Positions 36,199-44,789 of a stretch of 64,000 bases of DNA are shown here, piece after piece (the first letter of the stretch is position 1; each line of letters begins with the position of its first letter). The stretch is from Giesbergeria anulus (GTDB lineage: Bacteria > Pseudomonadota > Gammaproteobacteria > Burkholderiales > Burkholderiaceae_C). The notes beneath the pieces are model-generated. The model was given only the letters and a program-made list of their open reading frames with translations, ran no database searches and was not told the DNA's origin. The DNA lies in the NCBI RefSeq assembly GCF_900111115.1, contig NZ_FOGD01000002.1:62001-126000 (forward strand). Direction: 5' to 3'. The position numbers were made by a program, and so were the translations under genes.

Positions 36199-37815
36199 AT
36201 GTCGTCCGTTCTTCAAATTCCAGGTCTTTCGTTTGAGGAAGCTGATAACCAAATTTTGTTGGTGGCCTTGCCCACCACAGAGCGTCAGCCCATCGATAGC
36301 GATACCCTGCACGAATTGCTGCTACAAGCCGGTTACGGCGATTGCTCTATCAATCAAGCGTCGATCCGCAGCGCCGCTGAGATGTGCAATATGCAGAAAG
36401 AGCCTTTTGGCATTGAGCTGGCGCGCCGCTACGATGCAGAGTACCAAGTGCATGTGTCCTCTGATGGCATGAATGCCACCCTGACCATCATCGCGCCCAT
36501 TGGTGGCAAAGCGGTCAGCACCGATGATGCTTTGCGCGCATTGAGCAAGGCCAGTGTCAGCTTTGGGATTGACCAAAGTGCCGTGCAAACGGCCTGCGAG
36601 CGCGGCAGTTGTACCCATGTGATTGTGGCGCGTGGCATTGATGCCATTGATGGTATCGATGCCTTATTTGAAGACCTGACCCCGCACACCGTCGATCGCG
36701 AGCCTAAGCTCGATGAAAATGGCCTGATTGACTACCGCGAGCATGGTGAAATCGTTGCTGTGCAGCCCGGCTATCCACTGATGCGGCGCACACCAGCCAC
36801 CACCGGCACCGATGGCAAAAGCGTCAAGGGAACCGTGGTCAAGGCCAAACCTGGTAAAGACAAGCCTTTTGCCACCGGGCTCAAGGGAGCAGAAATCTCT
36901 GCCGATGACCCCACCGTGCTGGTGGCGGCCATCGGTGGTTTGCCAGTACGTGTCGATGCAGGTGTTAATGTCGAGCCGGTGCTGCATTACAAAGAAGTAA
37001 ATATGGCCACCGGCAACATCCACTTTGATGGCAGCGTCCATGTCACGGGTGAGGTAGTGCAGGGCATGACCATCCATGCCACCGGCGACATCGTGGTCGA
37101 TGGCATGGTCGATTCGGGCATTTTGCAGGCCGGGGGCGATATACGTATTGCTGGCGGCATCATTGGCCGCTCAACGATTGAAGCGGCAGGCTCGGTAACA
37201 GCCCGTTTTGCCGAAGGGGTAGAAATCCGCGCAGGCACTGTCATTGCACTCAAAGACATGGCGCTAGAGTGTGAGCTGCACGCCATCAACCAAATCACCA
37301 TTGGCACAGGCGTGCGCAAAACTGGGCGCTTGGTGGGTGGCAGCGCCTCGGCCATGATGGCGATTCGTGTCGCCACCCTAGGCTGCGACAAAGGTGGCAC
37401 CACCAAGGTCACGTTGGGCGTTAATCCAGCCTTAGATGCCGAATATGCCGCTCTGCTCAAGCGCATTGAAGAAGAAAAAGCCCAAGAAACCCGGCTAGAG
37501 CAAGTGGTCAAGCAACTCAAAACGGCTGATCCAAAAGGGATGCTGGAGCGCGCCCGTGCTTCTTGGCAACTGGCCGTGCAAGTGTGGGGGAAATCGCTCA
37601 AAGAGCGTGAGGTACTAGAAAAAGAACTCGAAAAAGCCCGTTTAGCACACCTAGAAGTCACTGTGGGCACTGAGGGCGCGGTAGAAATCACCCTGTGCAA
37701 ATTGGTAGCCCGTTTGCGCCAAGACTTTAGTGCTGGAGCATTTCACTTGGATGAGGGCGGCAGCCTGATCTTTACGGGGCGCGACAGCAAACCGGTGATT
37801 TTGGCACTGGGCTAA
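36199..37815 (+). CDS. FapA/DUF342 family protein
   Basis: This 538-residue cytoplasmic protein is of the DUF342/FapA family. The N-terminal part carries an alpha/beta region (about 1-160). A central right-handed beta-helix-like section with repeated G-D-I/V motifs runs about 190-410 (VHVTGEVVQGMTIHATGDIVV-type turns), and a coiled-coil follows (about 415-490, rich in K/E/L). Family members have been linked to polar flagellar control and chemosensory function in Vibrio, which fits the chemoreceptor gene 125 bp upstream. The ATG at 36199 has GGGGA at 36190-36194. Confidence 0.85.
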   Translation: MSSVLQIPGLSFEEADNQILLVALPTTERQPIDSDTLHELLLQAGYGDCSINQASIRSAAEMCNMQKEPFGIELARRYDAEYQVHVSSDGMNATLTIIAPIGGKAVSTDDALRALSKASVSFGIDQSAVQTACERGSCTHVIVARGIDAIDGIDALFEDLTPHTVDREPKLDENGLIDYREHGEIVAVQPGYPLMRRTPATTGTDGKSVKGTVVKAKPGKDKPFATGLKGAEISADDPTVLVAAIGGLPVRVDAGVNVEPVLHYKEVNMATGNIHFDGSVHVTGEVVQGMTIHATGDIVVDGMVDSGILQAGGDIRIAGGIIGRSTIEAAGSVTARFAEGVEIRAGTVIALKDMALECELHAINQITIGTGVRKTGRLVGGSASAMMAIRVATLGCDKGGTTKVTLGVNPALDAEYAALLKRIEEEKAQETRLEQVVKQLKTADPKGMLERARASWQLAVQVWGKSLKEREVLEKELEKARLAHLEVTVGTEGAVEITLCKLVARLRQDFSAGAFHLDEGGSLIFTGRDSKPVILALG

Positions 37816-37830
37816 ACAGCCAGCACTTGT

Positions 37831-38673
37831 TTACATCACCAGCGCCCGCCCCAGCATCAGCGGCCCATCCCAAGCTCGGATGCGGGGCCGCTGGTGCAAG
37901 CTGGCACCGTGCAGCGCCTCCAGTTTGTCCAAGATGCGCAGGCCCCCTTGCACCACCAGCCGCAACTCCCAACCAATGCGCCCCGGCAACCGATGCACCA
38001 GTGGCGCACCGCGCAGCATTTCGCTGCGCGCCCATCGGGCGCAGTCCAGAACCAAGGCCACGGTGGCTGGGGTGCTGCGCAGCGCCAGCAGATCAGCCCG
38101 CGCCACGGCATGGGCAGTGCAGTCGGCTTCGGGCAGGTAGAACCGGCCGCGTGGAATATCTACACTCAAATCTTGCCAAAAATTAATCAGTTGCAGCGCC
38201 GTACAGATAGCGTCACTTTGCTGCAAGGCTTGGGGCTCTTGCACGCCATACAGGTGCAATAACAAGCGCCCCACAGGATTGGCGGAGCGGCGGCAGTAGT
38301 CGAGCAATTCGGTGCGGTCAGCGTAGCTGGCAGCGGCAGCTGTTTTTTGTACATCTTGTACAAAGGCACTGAGCAAATCGTCCAACAGGGCTACCGGCAG
38401 CTGGTGGCGGTGCAACATGGCTGCCAACGGCACAAACACCTGCGCCCAACGCGGGCCGGGGGCAGCACCCGTAGCAATGATATGCAGCTCCATGCGGTAA
38501 GCCGTTAAATCGGCCAGCCGTTCAAGATCTGTGGCATCACCTTCGTCGGCAATATCGTCAGCAGTACGCGCAAAGGCATAAATAGCAGCAATCGGTGGCC
38601 GCAGTGCGGGCGGGCACAAGAGCGAGGCCACCGGAAAATTTTCGTAATGGGTAATAGCTTGAGGTTTAGTCAC
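37831..38673 (-). CDS. hpnC: Hydroxysqualene synthase HpnC
   Basis: This 280-residue squalene/phytoene synthase-fold enzyme converts presqualene diphosphate to hydroxysqualene. The first Asp-rich motif is DDIADE (39-44), and the second region reads NFWQDLSVDIPRGRFYLP. The N-terminal HYENFPVAS is characteristic of HpnC. The start is GTG at 38673. It converges with the DUF342 gene (15 bp between stops) and is separated from hpnD-hpnE by two unrelated genes on the other strand. No squalene-hopene cyclase gene is in the window. Confidence 0.9.
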   Translation of the reverse strand: MTKPQAITHYENFPVASLLCPPALRPPIAAIYAFARTADDIADEGDATDLERLADLTAYRMELHIIATGAAPGPRWAQVFVPLAAMLHRHQLPVALLDDLLSAFVQDVQKTAAAASYADRTELLDYCRRSANPVGRLLLHLYGVQEPQALQQSDAICTALQLINFWQDLSVDIPRGRFYLPEADCTAHAVARADLLALRSTPATVALVLDCARWARSEMLRGAPLVHRLPGRIGWELRLVVQGGLRILDKLEALHGASLHQRPRIRAWDGPLMLGRALVM

Positions 38674-38688
38674 AGGCCTGATTGTCGC

Positions 38689-38740
38689 TTGACAAGCAAC
38701 GCCCCTATCGCCTAGATTACTAACCAGTCAGTCAGTAACT
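38689..38740 (+). promoter_or_regulatory. Sigma-70 promoter and operator-like repeat for the RND efflux genes
   Basis: TTGACA (38689-38694) and TAGATT (38713-38718) are separated by 18 bp and lie 44 bp ahead of the membrane fusion protein start. Overlapping the -10 end and the likely start point, 38716-38740 contains CCAGTCAGTCAGTAAC, an imperfect inverted and direct repeat of the kind TetR-family repressors of RND pumps bind. No regulator gene is adjacent. The site also lies just upstream of hpnC on the other strand. Confidence 0.6.
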
Positions 38741-38761
38741 ACCCGCTACTCTGGATTTTTC

Positions 38762-39892
38762 ATGTCCTCTTTGCCCGCACCACCGTCCCGTAAGGGGCTT
38801 TTTTGGGTTTGTGCCGCCACTTTCTGCTTGGCGGCCTGCTCCCGGCCCGAACCTGCTCCTGAGCCACTGCGTGCCGTCAAGCTGCTGACGGTGGGAGCCA
38901 ACGCCTTGCAAGCCCAGCAAGAATATGCGGGTGAGGTGCGCGCGCGCACCGAGTCACGACTGGGCTTTCGTGTGGCGGGCAAAATCATGCAGCGCCCGGC
39001 AGAACTAGGGGCACATGTGCGCCCCGGTGAATTGCTCGCGCAGCTCGATCCACAAGACTACCAACTGGCAGCGCAGGCAGCACAGGCCCAAGTCACGGCA
39101 GCACAAACACAGCAAGAATTGGCAGCTGCTGACTACCAACGCTACGCCCGTCTGCAAGCGCAAAACTTTATCAGCGGTGCTGAATTAGAGCGCCGCGAAA
39201 CCACCCTCAAAGCCGCACAAGCCACGCTGGCCCAATCGCGCGCCCAAGCAGCGGCACAAAGCAACCAAACCGGCTACACCCGCCTGTTGGCCGATGTGGC
39301 CGGTGTGATTACTGCCATTGAGGCAGAACCCGGTCAAGTCGTCACTGCGGGAGCACCGGTGCTGCGCTTGGCCCACGATGGCCCGCGCGATGTGGTGTTT
39401 GCTGCACCCGAAGACAAAGTGTCCGCCCTGCGCACCGGCCAAGCGGTGCAAGTGCGGCCTTGGGTGCAGGGTGCCTTGTTGCAAGGGCGTATCCGTGAAG
39501 TAGCTGCCAGCGCCGATCCCACCACCCGCACCTACGCCGTCAAGGTGGCTTTAGAGGGGGCCAACCCGCCAGCTTTGGGGGCCACGGTGTATGTGCTTCC
39601 GCAGTCTTTAGGTCGGGCTGGTCAGACCGCTATCACCCTGCCCACCACTGCACTGCTGCAGCAAGGCAATGGCACCGCCGTCTGGGTGTATGACCCAGCC
39701 ACCAGCACGGTGCGCCTGCAAAAAATAGAAGTGGCTACGGCCGATGGCAATGCAGCCGTGGTGGCCTCTGGCCTGACCCCCGGCATGCAGGTGGTAGCTA
39801 CAGGCGTGCATGTGCTGTCGCCGGGGCAAAAAGTGACCGTGTACCAGCCCAAAACCGGGGTTGCAAATGGTGTTGTTTCTTCTCAGCATTAA
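38762..39892 (+). CDS. RND efflux pump periplasmic adaptor (membrane fusion protein)
   Basis: This 376-residue lipoprotein has the lipobox LAACS (Cys26). The mature part has a beta-barrel entry (RVAGKIMQRPAELGAHVRPG), a long alpha-helical hairpin (about 105-165, rich in A/Q/L), a lipoyl-type half (TRLLADVAGVITAIEAEPGQVV) and a membrane-proximal C-terminal domain, the order of AcrA-type adaptors. It links the inner-membrane pump encoded 6 bp downstream to an outer-membrane channel, which is not encoded here. Confidence 0.92.
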   Translation: MSSLPAPPSRKGLFWVCAATFCLAACSRPEPAPEPLRAVKLLTVGANALQAQQEYAGEVRARTESRLGFRVAGKIMQRPAELGAHVRPGELLAQLDPQDYQLAAQAAQAQVTAAQTQQELAAADYQRYARLQAQNFISGAELERRETTLKAAQATLAQSRAQAAAQSNQTGYTRLLADVAGVITAIEAEPGQVVTAGAPVLRLAHDGPRDVVFAAPEDKVSALRTGQAVQVRPWVQGALLQGRIREVAASADPTTRTYAVKVALEGANPPALGATVYVLPQSLGRAGQTAITLPTTALLQQGNGTAVWVYDPATSTVRLQKIEVATADGNAAVVASGLTPGMQVVATGVHVLSPGQKVTVYQPKTGVANGVVSSQH

Positions 39893-39898
39893 ACCGCC

Positions 39899-42800
39899 AT
39901 GACTACCCCGACCAAGCCAGAGGGCTTTAACCTCTCCCAGTGGGCGCTAGACCATCCGGCCCTCACGCGCTACCTGATGATCGTGCTGATGCTGCTGGGC
40001 TTTGCGGCCTACTTTCAGCTGGGTCAAGACGAAGACCCGCCCTTTACCTTCCGCGTCATGGTGGTGCGCACCCTGTGGCCCGGTGCCACCGCGCAGCAGA
40101 TGGCCGAGCAAGTGACCGACAAGCTCGAGCGCACCCTGCAAGAGGCCCCCTATGCCGACAAAATTCGCAGCTACTCTAAGCCCGGCGAGTCACAAATCAT
40201 CTTCCAGATCAAAGACTCCTCCCCAGCCAGTGAGGTAGCCAATGTCTGGTACACCGTGCGCAAAAAAATCACCGATATGCGCCACACCCTGCCCCAAGGC
40301 ATCCAAGGGCCGTTTTTTAACGACGAGTTTGGCGATGTCTATGGCGTGATTTATGCACTAGAGGCCGATGGCTTTAGCCCAGCGGAACTCAAAGTCTTTG
40401 CCGATGATGCGCGCCAGCAGTTGTTGCGCGTACCCGATGTCGCCAAGGTAGAACTCTTTGGCGTGCAAGACGAAAAGCTGTTTGTCGAAATTTCGCAAAA
40501 GCGCCTATCCCAGCTGGGGCTGGACATGAATGCTGTGCTGGCCCAACTGGGCCAACAAAACGCCATCGAGAGCGCGGGCACAGTGCAAACCCCGCACGAC
40601 CAAATCCAAGTGCGCGTAGCCGGACAGTTCAACGCCATCGAAGAACTGCAAGCCATGCCCATCCGGGGCGCTTCGGGGCGGCCATTGCGTTTGGCTGATA
40701 TTGCCGAGGTGCGGCGTGGCTATATCGATCCGCCCAACGTCAAGGTGCGTCACGAAGGACAAGACGTCATTGCCTTGGGGGTTTCGATGACCAAGGGCGG
40801 CGACATCATCGCCTTGGGCAAAGCCTTACACCACGCCACAGACACCATCGCCCAACAATTGCCTGCCGGTGTGCGGCTGGTCAATGTACAAGACCAGCCC
40901 CAAGCCGTGGCTAATTCGGTCAATGAATTTGTCAAGGTGCTGATGGAAGCCGTGGTCATTGTGCTGCTGGTGAGCTTTATCAGCCTAGGCTTGCACCGCC
41001 GCCCCGGCACGCAACAGTGGTGGCGACGCTGGACGCTCGACCCCCGGCCCGGCTTGGTGGTCGGCATCACCATCCCACTGGTTTTAGCCATCACCTTTTT
41101 GGCGATGTGGTACTGGAACATTGGGCTGCACAAAATTTCTTTAGGCTCGCTCATCATTGCGCTGGGCCTGTTGGTGGACGATGCCATCATCGCCGTAGAA
41201 ATGATGGTGCTCAAGCTCGAAGAAGGCTACGACAAGGTGCGCGCTGCCACCTTTGCCTATGAAGCCACAGCCATGCCCATGCTCACTGGCACCTTGATTA
41301 CCGCCGCAGGTTTTTTACCCATCGGCATTGCCAAGTCGGTCACGGGTGAATACACCTTTGCCATCTTCGCCGTGACGGTGATTGCGCTGGTACTGTCGTG
41401 GGTGGTGTCGGTGTATTTCGTGCCCTATTTGGGCACCTTGATCCTCAAGCCACCACCGCATTTGCCGTTAGTACCCGCAGCACCGGGAGCGCCTGAAGGC
41501 ATCCACGCCGATCCGCACGAAGTGTTTGACACCCCGTTTTACACCGCGTTTCGCCGTTTGGTTGATGGGTGCGTGGAGCACCGCTGGCTCACCATTGCAG
41601 CCACGGTACTGATTTTTGCCTTGGGCGTAGTGGGCATGGGCCGGGTGCAGCAACAGTTCTTCCCCGATTCCAACCGCCCCGAAATTTTGGTCGATGCGTG
41701 GTTTCCCGAAGGCACCTCTTTTGTGGGCAACGAAGAAGTCACGCGCCGCATTGAGGCCCGACTGCGCGCCGAGCCAGGCGTGAACAGCGTCACTACGTGG
41801 ATTGGTTCGGGCGTACCCCGTTTCTATCTGCCCCTCGATCAGGTGCTGCCACAGAGCAATGTGTCGCAGTTCATCGTCATGTCCAAAGACTTAGCCACCC
41901 GTGCTATTTTGCTGGAACAACTGCCTGCCACCTTGGCCAGTGAGTTTCCTGAAGTACGGGGCCGCGTCAAACTGCTGCCCAACGGGCCACCCGTGCCCTA
42001 CCCGGTACAGTTTCGTGTCGTGGGGCCAGACCCGCTAGTGCTGCGCGCCCGTGCCGACGAGGTCAAAGAGGTGCTGCGCCAATCGCCACAAATGCACGGC
42101 GTCAATGACAACTGGAACGAATCGGTCAAAGCGCTGCGTCTGGAAGTCGATCAAGACAAAGCCCATGCGCTGGGCGTGAGCAGCCAGAGCATTGCCCAAG
42201 CCTCTAGGGTGATGCAGTCGGGCGCATCCATTGGCCAGTACCGTGAGGGCGACAAACTCATCGACATCGTGCTGCGCCAGCCCGAAGCCGAGCGCCGCTT
42301 GATTACCGACATTGCCAATACCTACTTGCCCACGGCATCAGGCCAGTCGATTCCAATGATGCAAATTGCCAAGCCCATCTTTACTTGGGAACCGGGCGTC
42401 ATGTGGCGCGAAAACCGCGACTACGCCATCACCGTGCAAGGCGATGTCACCACCGGCGTGCAGGGCGCTACCGTCACCGAGGCACTGCTGCCCGCACTGC
42501 GCCAAATCGAAGCGCGTTGGCACACATCTGGTCAAAATGCCTACCGCATTGAGGCTGCTGGAGCGGTAGAAGAAAGCGCCAAGGGTGCAGCCTCAATTGC
42601 GGCGGGTGTGCCCGTCATGCTGTTCATCACCTTCACCCTATTGATGCTGCAATTGCACAGCTTTAGCCGGGCACTGCTGGTATTTTTGACTGGGCCGCTG
42701 GGCATTGCCGGTGTAGCTGCTGCCCTGCTGCTGCTTGATCGCCCGTTTGGCTTTGTCGCTCTGCTGGGTGTGATTGCCCTGATGGGCATGATCCAACGCA

Positions 42801-43090
42801 ACTCCGTCATTCTGATCGACCAGATTGAAAAAGACCGCGCCCGTGGCGTACCGGCCTGGGATGCCATTGTCGAGGCTGCCGTGCGCCGCCTGCGCCCAAT
42901 TGTGCTCACAGCCGCCGCAGCAGTGCTGGCTATGATTCCCCTGTCGCGCAGCGTCTTCTGGGGGCCGATGGCCGTTGCCATCATGGGCGGCTTGATCGTG
43001 GCCACCGTACTCACGTTACTGGGCCTGCCAGCCCTGTATGCAGCCTGTTTTCGTGTGCATCGGCCCAATCCTTTACTGCGTGATGGCTAA
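39899..43090 (+). CDS. RND family multidrug efflux permease
   Basis: This 1063-residue inner-membrane proton/drug antiporter has the twelve-helix RND plan with two large periplasmic loops. The proton-relay Asp pair is present in GLLVDDAIIAVE (D427, D428), and the second half carries GVIALMGMIQRNSVILIDQIE. The short cytoplasmic N-terminus and the DEDPPF motif after TM1 resemble the subgroup that includes VexF- and MexK-like pumps rather than AcrB, but the substrate cannot be predicted. It forms an operon with the adaptor. The following tRNA gene begins 88 bp downstream. Confidence 0.92.
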   Translation: MTTPTKPEGFNLSQWALDHPALTRYLMIVLMLLGFAAYFQLGQDEDPPFTFRVMVVRTLWPGATAQQMAEQVTDKLERTLQEAPYADKIRSYSKPGESQIIFQIKDSSPASEVANVWYTVRKKITDMRHTLPQGIQGPFFNDEFGDVYGVIYALEADGFSPAELKVFADDARQQLLRVPDVAKVELFGVQDEKLFVEISQKRLSQLGLDMNAVLAQLGQQNAIESAGTVQTPHDQIQVRVAGQFNAIEELQAMPIRGASGRPLRLADIAEVRRGYIDPPNVKVRHEGQDVIALGVSMTKGGDIIALGKALHHATDTIAQQLPAGVRLVNVQDQPQAVANSVNEFVKVLMEAVVIVLLVSFISLGLHRRPGTQQWWRRWTLDPRPGLVVGITIPLVLAITFLAMWYWNIGLHKISLGSLIIALGLLVDDAIIAVEMMVLKLEEGYDKVRAATFAYEATAMPMLTGTLITAAGFLPIGIAKSVTGEYTFAIFAVTVIALVLSWVVSVYFVPYLGTLILKPPPHLPLVPAAPGAPEGIHADPHEVFDTPFYTAFRRLVDGCVEHRWLTIAATVLIFALGVVGMGRVQQQFFPDSNRPEILVDAWFPEGTSFVGNEEVTRRIEARLRAEPGVNSVTTWIGSGVPRFYLPLDQVLPQSNVSQFIVMSKDLATRAILLEQLPATLASEFPEVRGRVKLLPNGPPVPYPVQFRVVGPDPLVLRARADEVKEVLRQSPQMHGVNDNWNESVKALRLEVDQDKAHALGVSSQSIAQASRVMQSGASIGQYREGDKLIDIVLRQPEAERRLITDIANTYLPTASGQSIPMMQIAKPIFTWEPGVMWRENRDYAITVQGDVTTGVQGATVTEALLPALRQIEARWHTSGQNAYRIEAAGAVEESAKGAASIAAGVPVMLFITFTLLMLQLHSFSRALLVFLTGPLGIAGVAAALLLLDRPFGFVALLGVIALMGMIQRNSVILIDQIEKDRARGVPAWDAIVEAAVRRLRPIVLTAAAAVLAMIPLSRSVFWGPMAVAIMGGLIVATVLTLLGLPALYAACFRVHRPNPLLRDG

Positions 43091-43138
43091 AACTGCTCGC
43101 CAACAGGTTAAAATAACGGACTCACCAATTTCACACAG

Positions 43139-43170
43139 GCGGCAAACTCAGCGTTGCCGCACTGTTTGTT
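43139..43170 (+). terminator. Possible terminator after the RND genes
   Basis: GCGGCAA (43139-43145) and TTGCCGC (43154-43160) form a 7-bp stem with an 8-nt loop followed by ACTGTTTGTTAG. It lies 48 nt after the RND stop and just ahead of tRNA-Leu, so it may end the pump transcript or be part of the tRNA leader. Confidence 0.4.
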
Positions 43171-43178
43171 AGAAGAGT

Positions 43179-43265
43179 GCGCGGGTGGCGAAATTGGTAG
43201 ACGCACCAGGTTTAGGTCCTGACGCCAGCAATGGTGTGGGGGTTCGAGTCCCCCCCCGCGCACCA
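43179..43265 (+). tRNA. leuW: tRNA-Leu (anticodon UAG)
   Basis: The acceptor arm GCGCGGG (43179-43185) pairs perfectly with CCCGCGC (43255-43261), followed by A and an encoded CCA. The anticodon stem CAGG/CCTG encloses loop TTTAGGT with anticodon TAG. The GGTTCGAGTCC T-arm and a long variable arm are present, as expected for a class-II leucine tRNA of 87 nt. Confidence 0.95.
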
Positions 43266-43347
43266 CTCTTTTATAAAAACTTGCCCCCCATTGGCGTGCG
43301 CTATGGCGTCATGGGCAGGTTCAAATCCCCCCAATATAGGAATCGTC

Positions 43348-44658
43348 ATGGCTGTTACCGTTGAAACCCTCGAAAAGCTCGAACGCAAGATCACGCTGAG
43401 CCTGCCTGCCACCGCCATCGAAACCGAAGTGCAAACCCGCCTCAAGCGCTTGGCCCGCACTGTCAAGATGGATGGCTTCCGTCCCGGCAAGGTTCCTCTG
43501 AGCGTGGTAGCCCAACGTTATGGCTACTCAGTGCAATACGAAGTGCTCAACGATAAAGTAGCAGAAGCCTTTTCCGTGGCCGCCAACGAAGCCAATCTGC
43601 GCGTTGCTGGTCAGCCCCGCATCAGCGAAAAAGAAGGCGCACCTGAAGGCGAACTGACTTTCGATGCCGTGTTTGAAGTCTTCCCCGAAGTCAAACTCGG
43701 CGACCTGAGCGACGTCACCATTGAAAAGCTCACCACCGAAGTCGATGACGGTGCCATCGATAAAACTGTGGACATCCTGCGCAAACAACGCCGCACCTTT
43801 GCCCAGCGCCCCCAAGACGCTGCTGCCCAAGACAGCGACCGCGTGACGGTGGATTTTGAAGGCAAGCTCGATGGCGAACCCTTCCAAGGCGGCAAGGCTG
43901 AAGACTTCCAGTTTTTGGTCGGCGAAGGCCAGATGCTGAAAGAATTTGAAGACGCCGTGCGCGGCATGAAGGCAGGCGAAAGCAAGACTTTCCCCTTGGC
44001 CTTCCCTGAAGACTACCACGGCAAGGACGTGGCCGGTAAAACAGCCGACTTCTTGGTCACCGTCAAGAAGATTGAAGCCGCCCACCTGCCCGAAGTCAAC
44101 GAAGCCATGGCTAAGTCCTTGGGCATTGCTGATGGCAGCATCGATGGCCTGCGCGCAGACATCAAAGCCAATCTGGAGCGCGAAGTCAAGTTCCGCCTGC
44201 TGGCCCGCAACAAGCAAGCTGTCATGGACGCCCTGCTGTCCAAGGCTGAACTCGATCTGCCCAAGGCCAGCGTAGAGTCTGAAGTCGAGCGTCTGCGCGA
44301 AGGTGCCGTGGCCGACCTCAAGCAACGCGGCATCAAAGACGCCGACAAGATCGAAATTCCTGCTGACGTCTTCCTGCCCCAAGCCGAGCGCCGCGTGCGT
44401 CTGGGCTTGGTCGTAGCCGAGCTGGTACGTGCCAACGAACTGCAAGCCAAGCCAGAGCAACTCAAAGCACACATCGACGATCTGGCCGCCAGCTACGAAA
44501 AGCCTGAAGACGTAGTGCGCTGGTACTTTGGCGACCGCCAACGTCTGGCCCAAGTCGAGGCCGTAGTGATCGAAAACAATGTGTCCGATTTTGTCTTGGG
44601 CCAAGCCAAGGTCACCGAAAAAGCCATCGCCTTTGACGAGCTGATGGGCCAGAGCTGA
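43348..44658 (+). CDS. tig: Trigger factor
   Basis: This 436-residue ribosome-bound chaperone and peptidyl-prolyl isomerase receives nascent chains at the exit tunnel. The N-terminal ribosome-binding domain has the signature region GFRPGKVPLSVV (around residues 44-55). The FKBP-type isomerase domain follows (about 150-245; VDFEGKLDGEPFQGGKAEDF), then the helical C-terminal chaperone arms. The ATG at 43348 (MAVTVETLEKLERK) is the family start; the frame is open further upstream only because it runs through the tRNA-Leu. It is first in the tig-clpP-clpX-lon block. Confidence 0.96.
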   Translation: MAVTVETLEKLERKITLSLPATAIETEVQTRLKRLARTVKMDGFRPGKVPLSVVAQRYGYSVQYEVLNDKVAEAFSVAANEANLRVAGQPRISEKEGAPEGELTFDAVFEVFPEVKLGDLSDVTIEKLTTEVDDGAIDKTVDILRKQRRTFAQRPQDAAAQDSDRVTVDFEGKLDGEPFQGGKAEDFQFLVGEGQMLKEFEDAVRGMKAGESKTFPLAFPEDYHGKDVAGKTADFLVTVKKIEAAHLPEVNEAMAKSLGIADGSIDGLRADIKANLEREVKFRLLARNKQAVMDALLSKAELDLPKASVESEVERLREGAVADLKQRGIKDADKIEIPADVFLPQAERRVRLGLVVAELVRANELQAKPEQLKAHIDDLAASYEKPEDVVRWYFGDRQRLAQVEAVVIENNVSDFVLGQAKVTEKAIAFDELMGQS

Positions 44659-44719
44659 TCCACGGATTCCACGGTGCTTGGCGAAAATCTTTGATTTCGC
44701 CAGAACCTTTGGCATCCTA

Positions 44720-44760
44720 GGGGCTTGTGCTTACGCGCACAGGCCCCCATTTGTTTCTGG
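44720..44760 (+). terminator. Terminator between tig and clpP
   Basis: GGGGCTTGTGC (44720-44730) pairs with GCACAGGCCCC (44737-44747) with one G-T wobble, and a T-rich tail (ATTTGTTT) follows. It is probably the tig terminator, possibly partial so that some transcripts read into clpP. Confidence 0.7.
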
Positions 44761-44771
44761 GTACAGTACCC
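44759..44771. promoter_or_regulatory. Perfect palindrome in the clpP leader
   Basis: GGGTAC-A-GTACCC is a perfect 6-bp inverted repeat with a 1-nt centre, 18 nt before the clpP start codon and 7 nt before its AGGAG ribosome site (44779-44783). It may be an operator. A 1-nt loop is too tight for a full RNA hairpin. Confidence 0.35.
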
Positions 44772-44789
44772 GCCTGACAGGAGAAAACA

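Noticed and set aside
43528-44715. Long minus-strand frame (395 codons) opposite tig
   Set aside because: It is the antisense of the trigger factor gene; its translation has no domain pattern and is explained by codon bias of tig.
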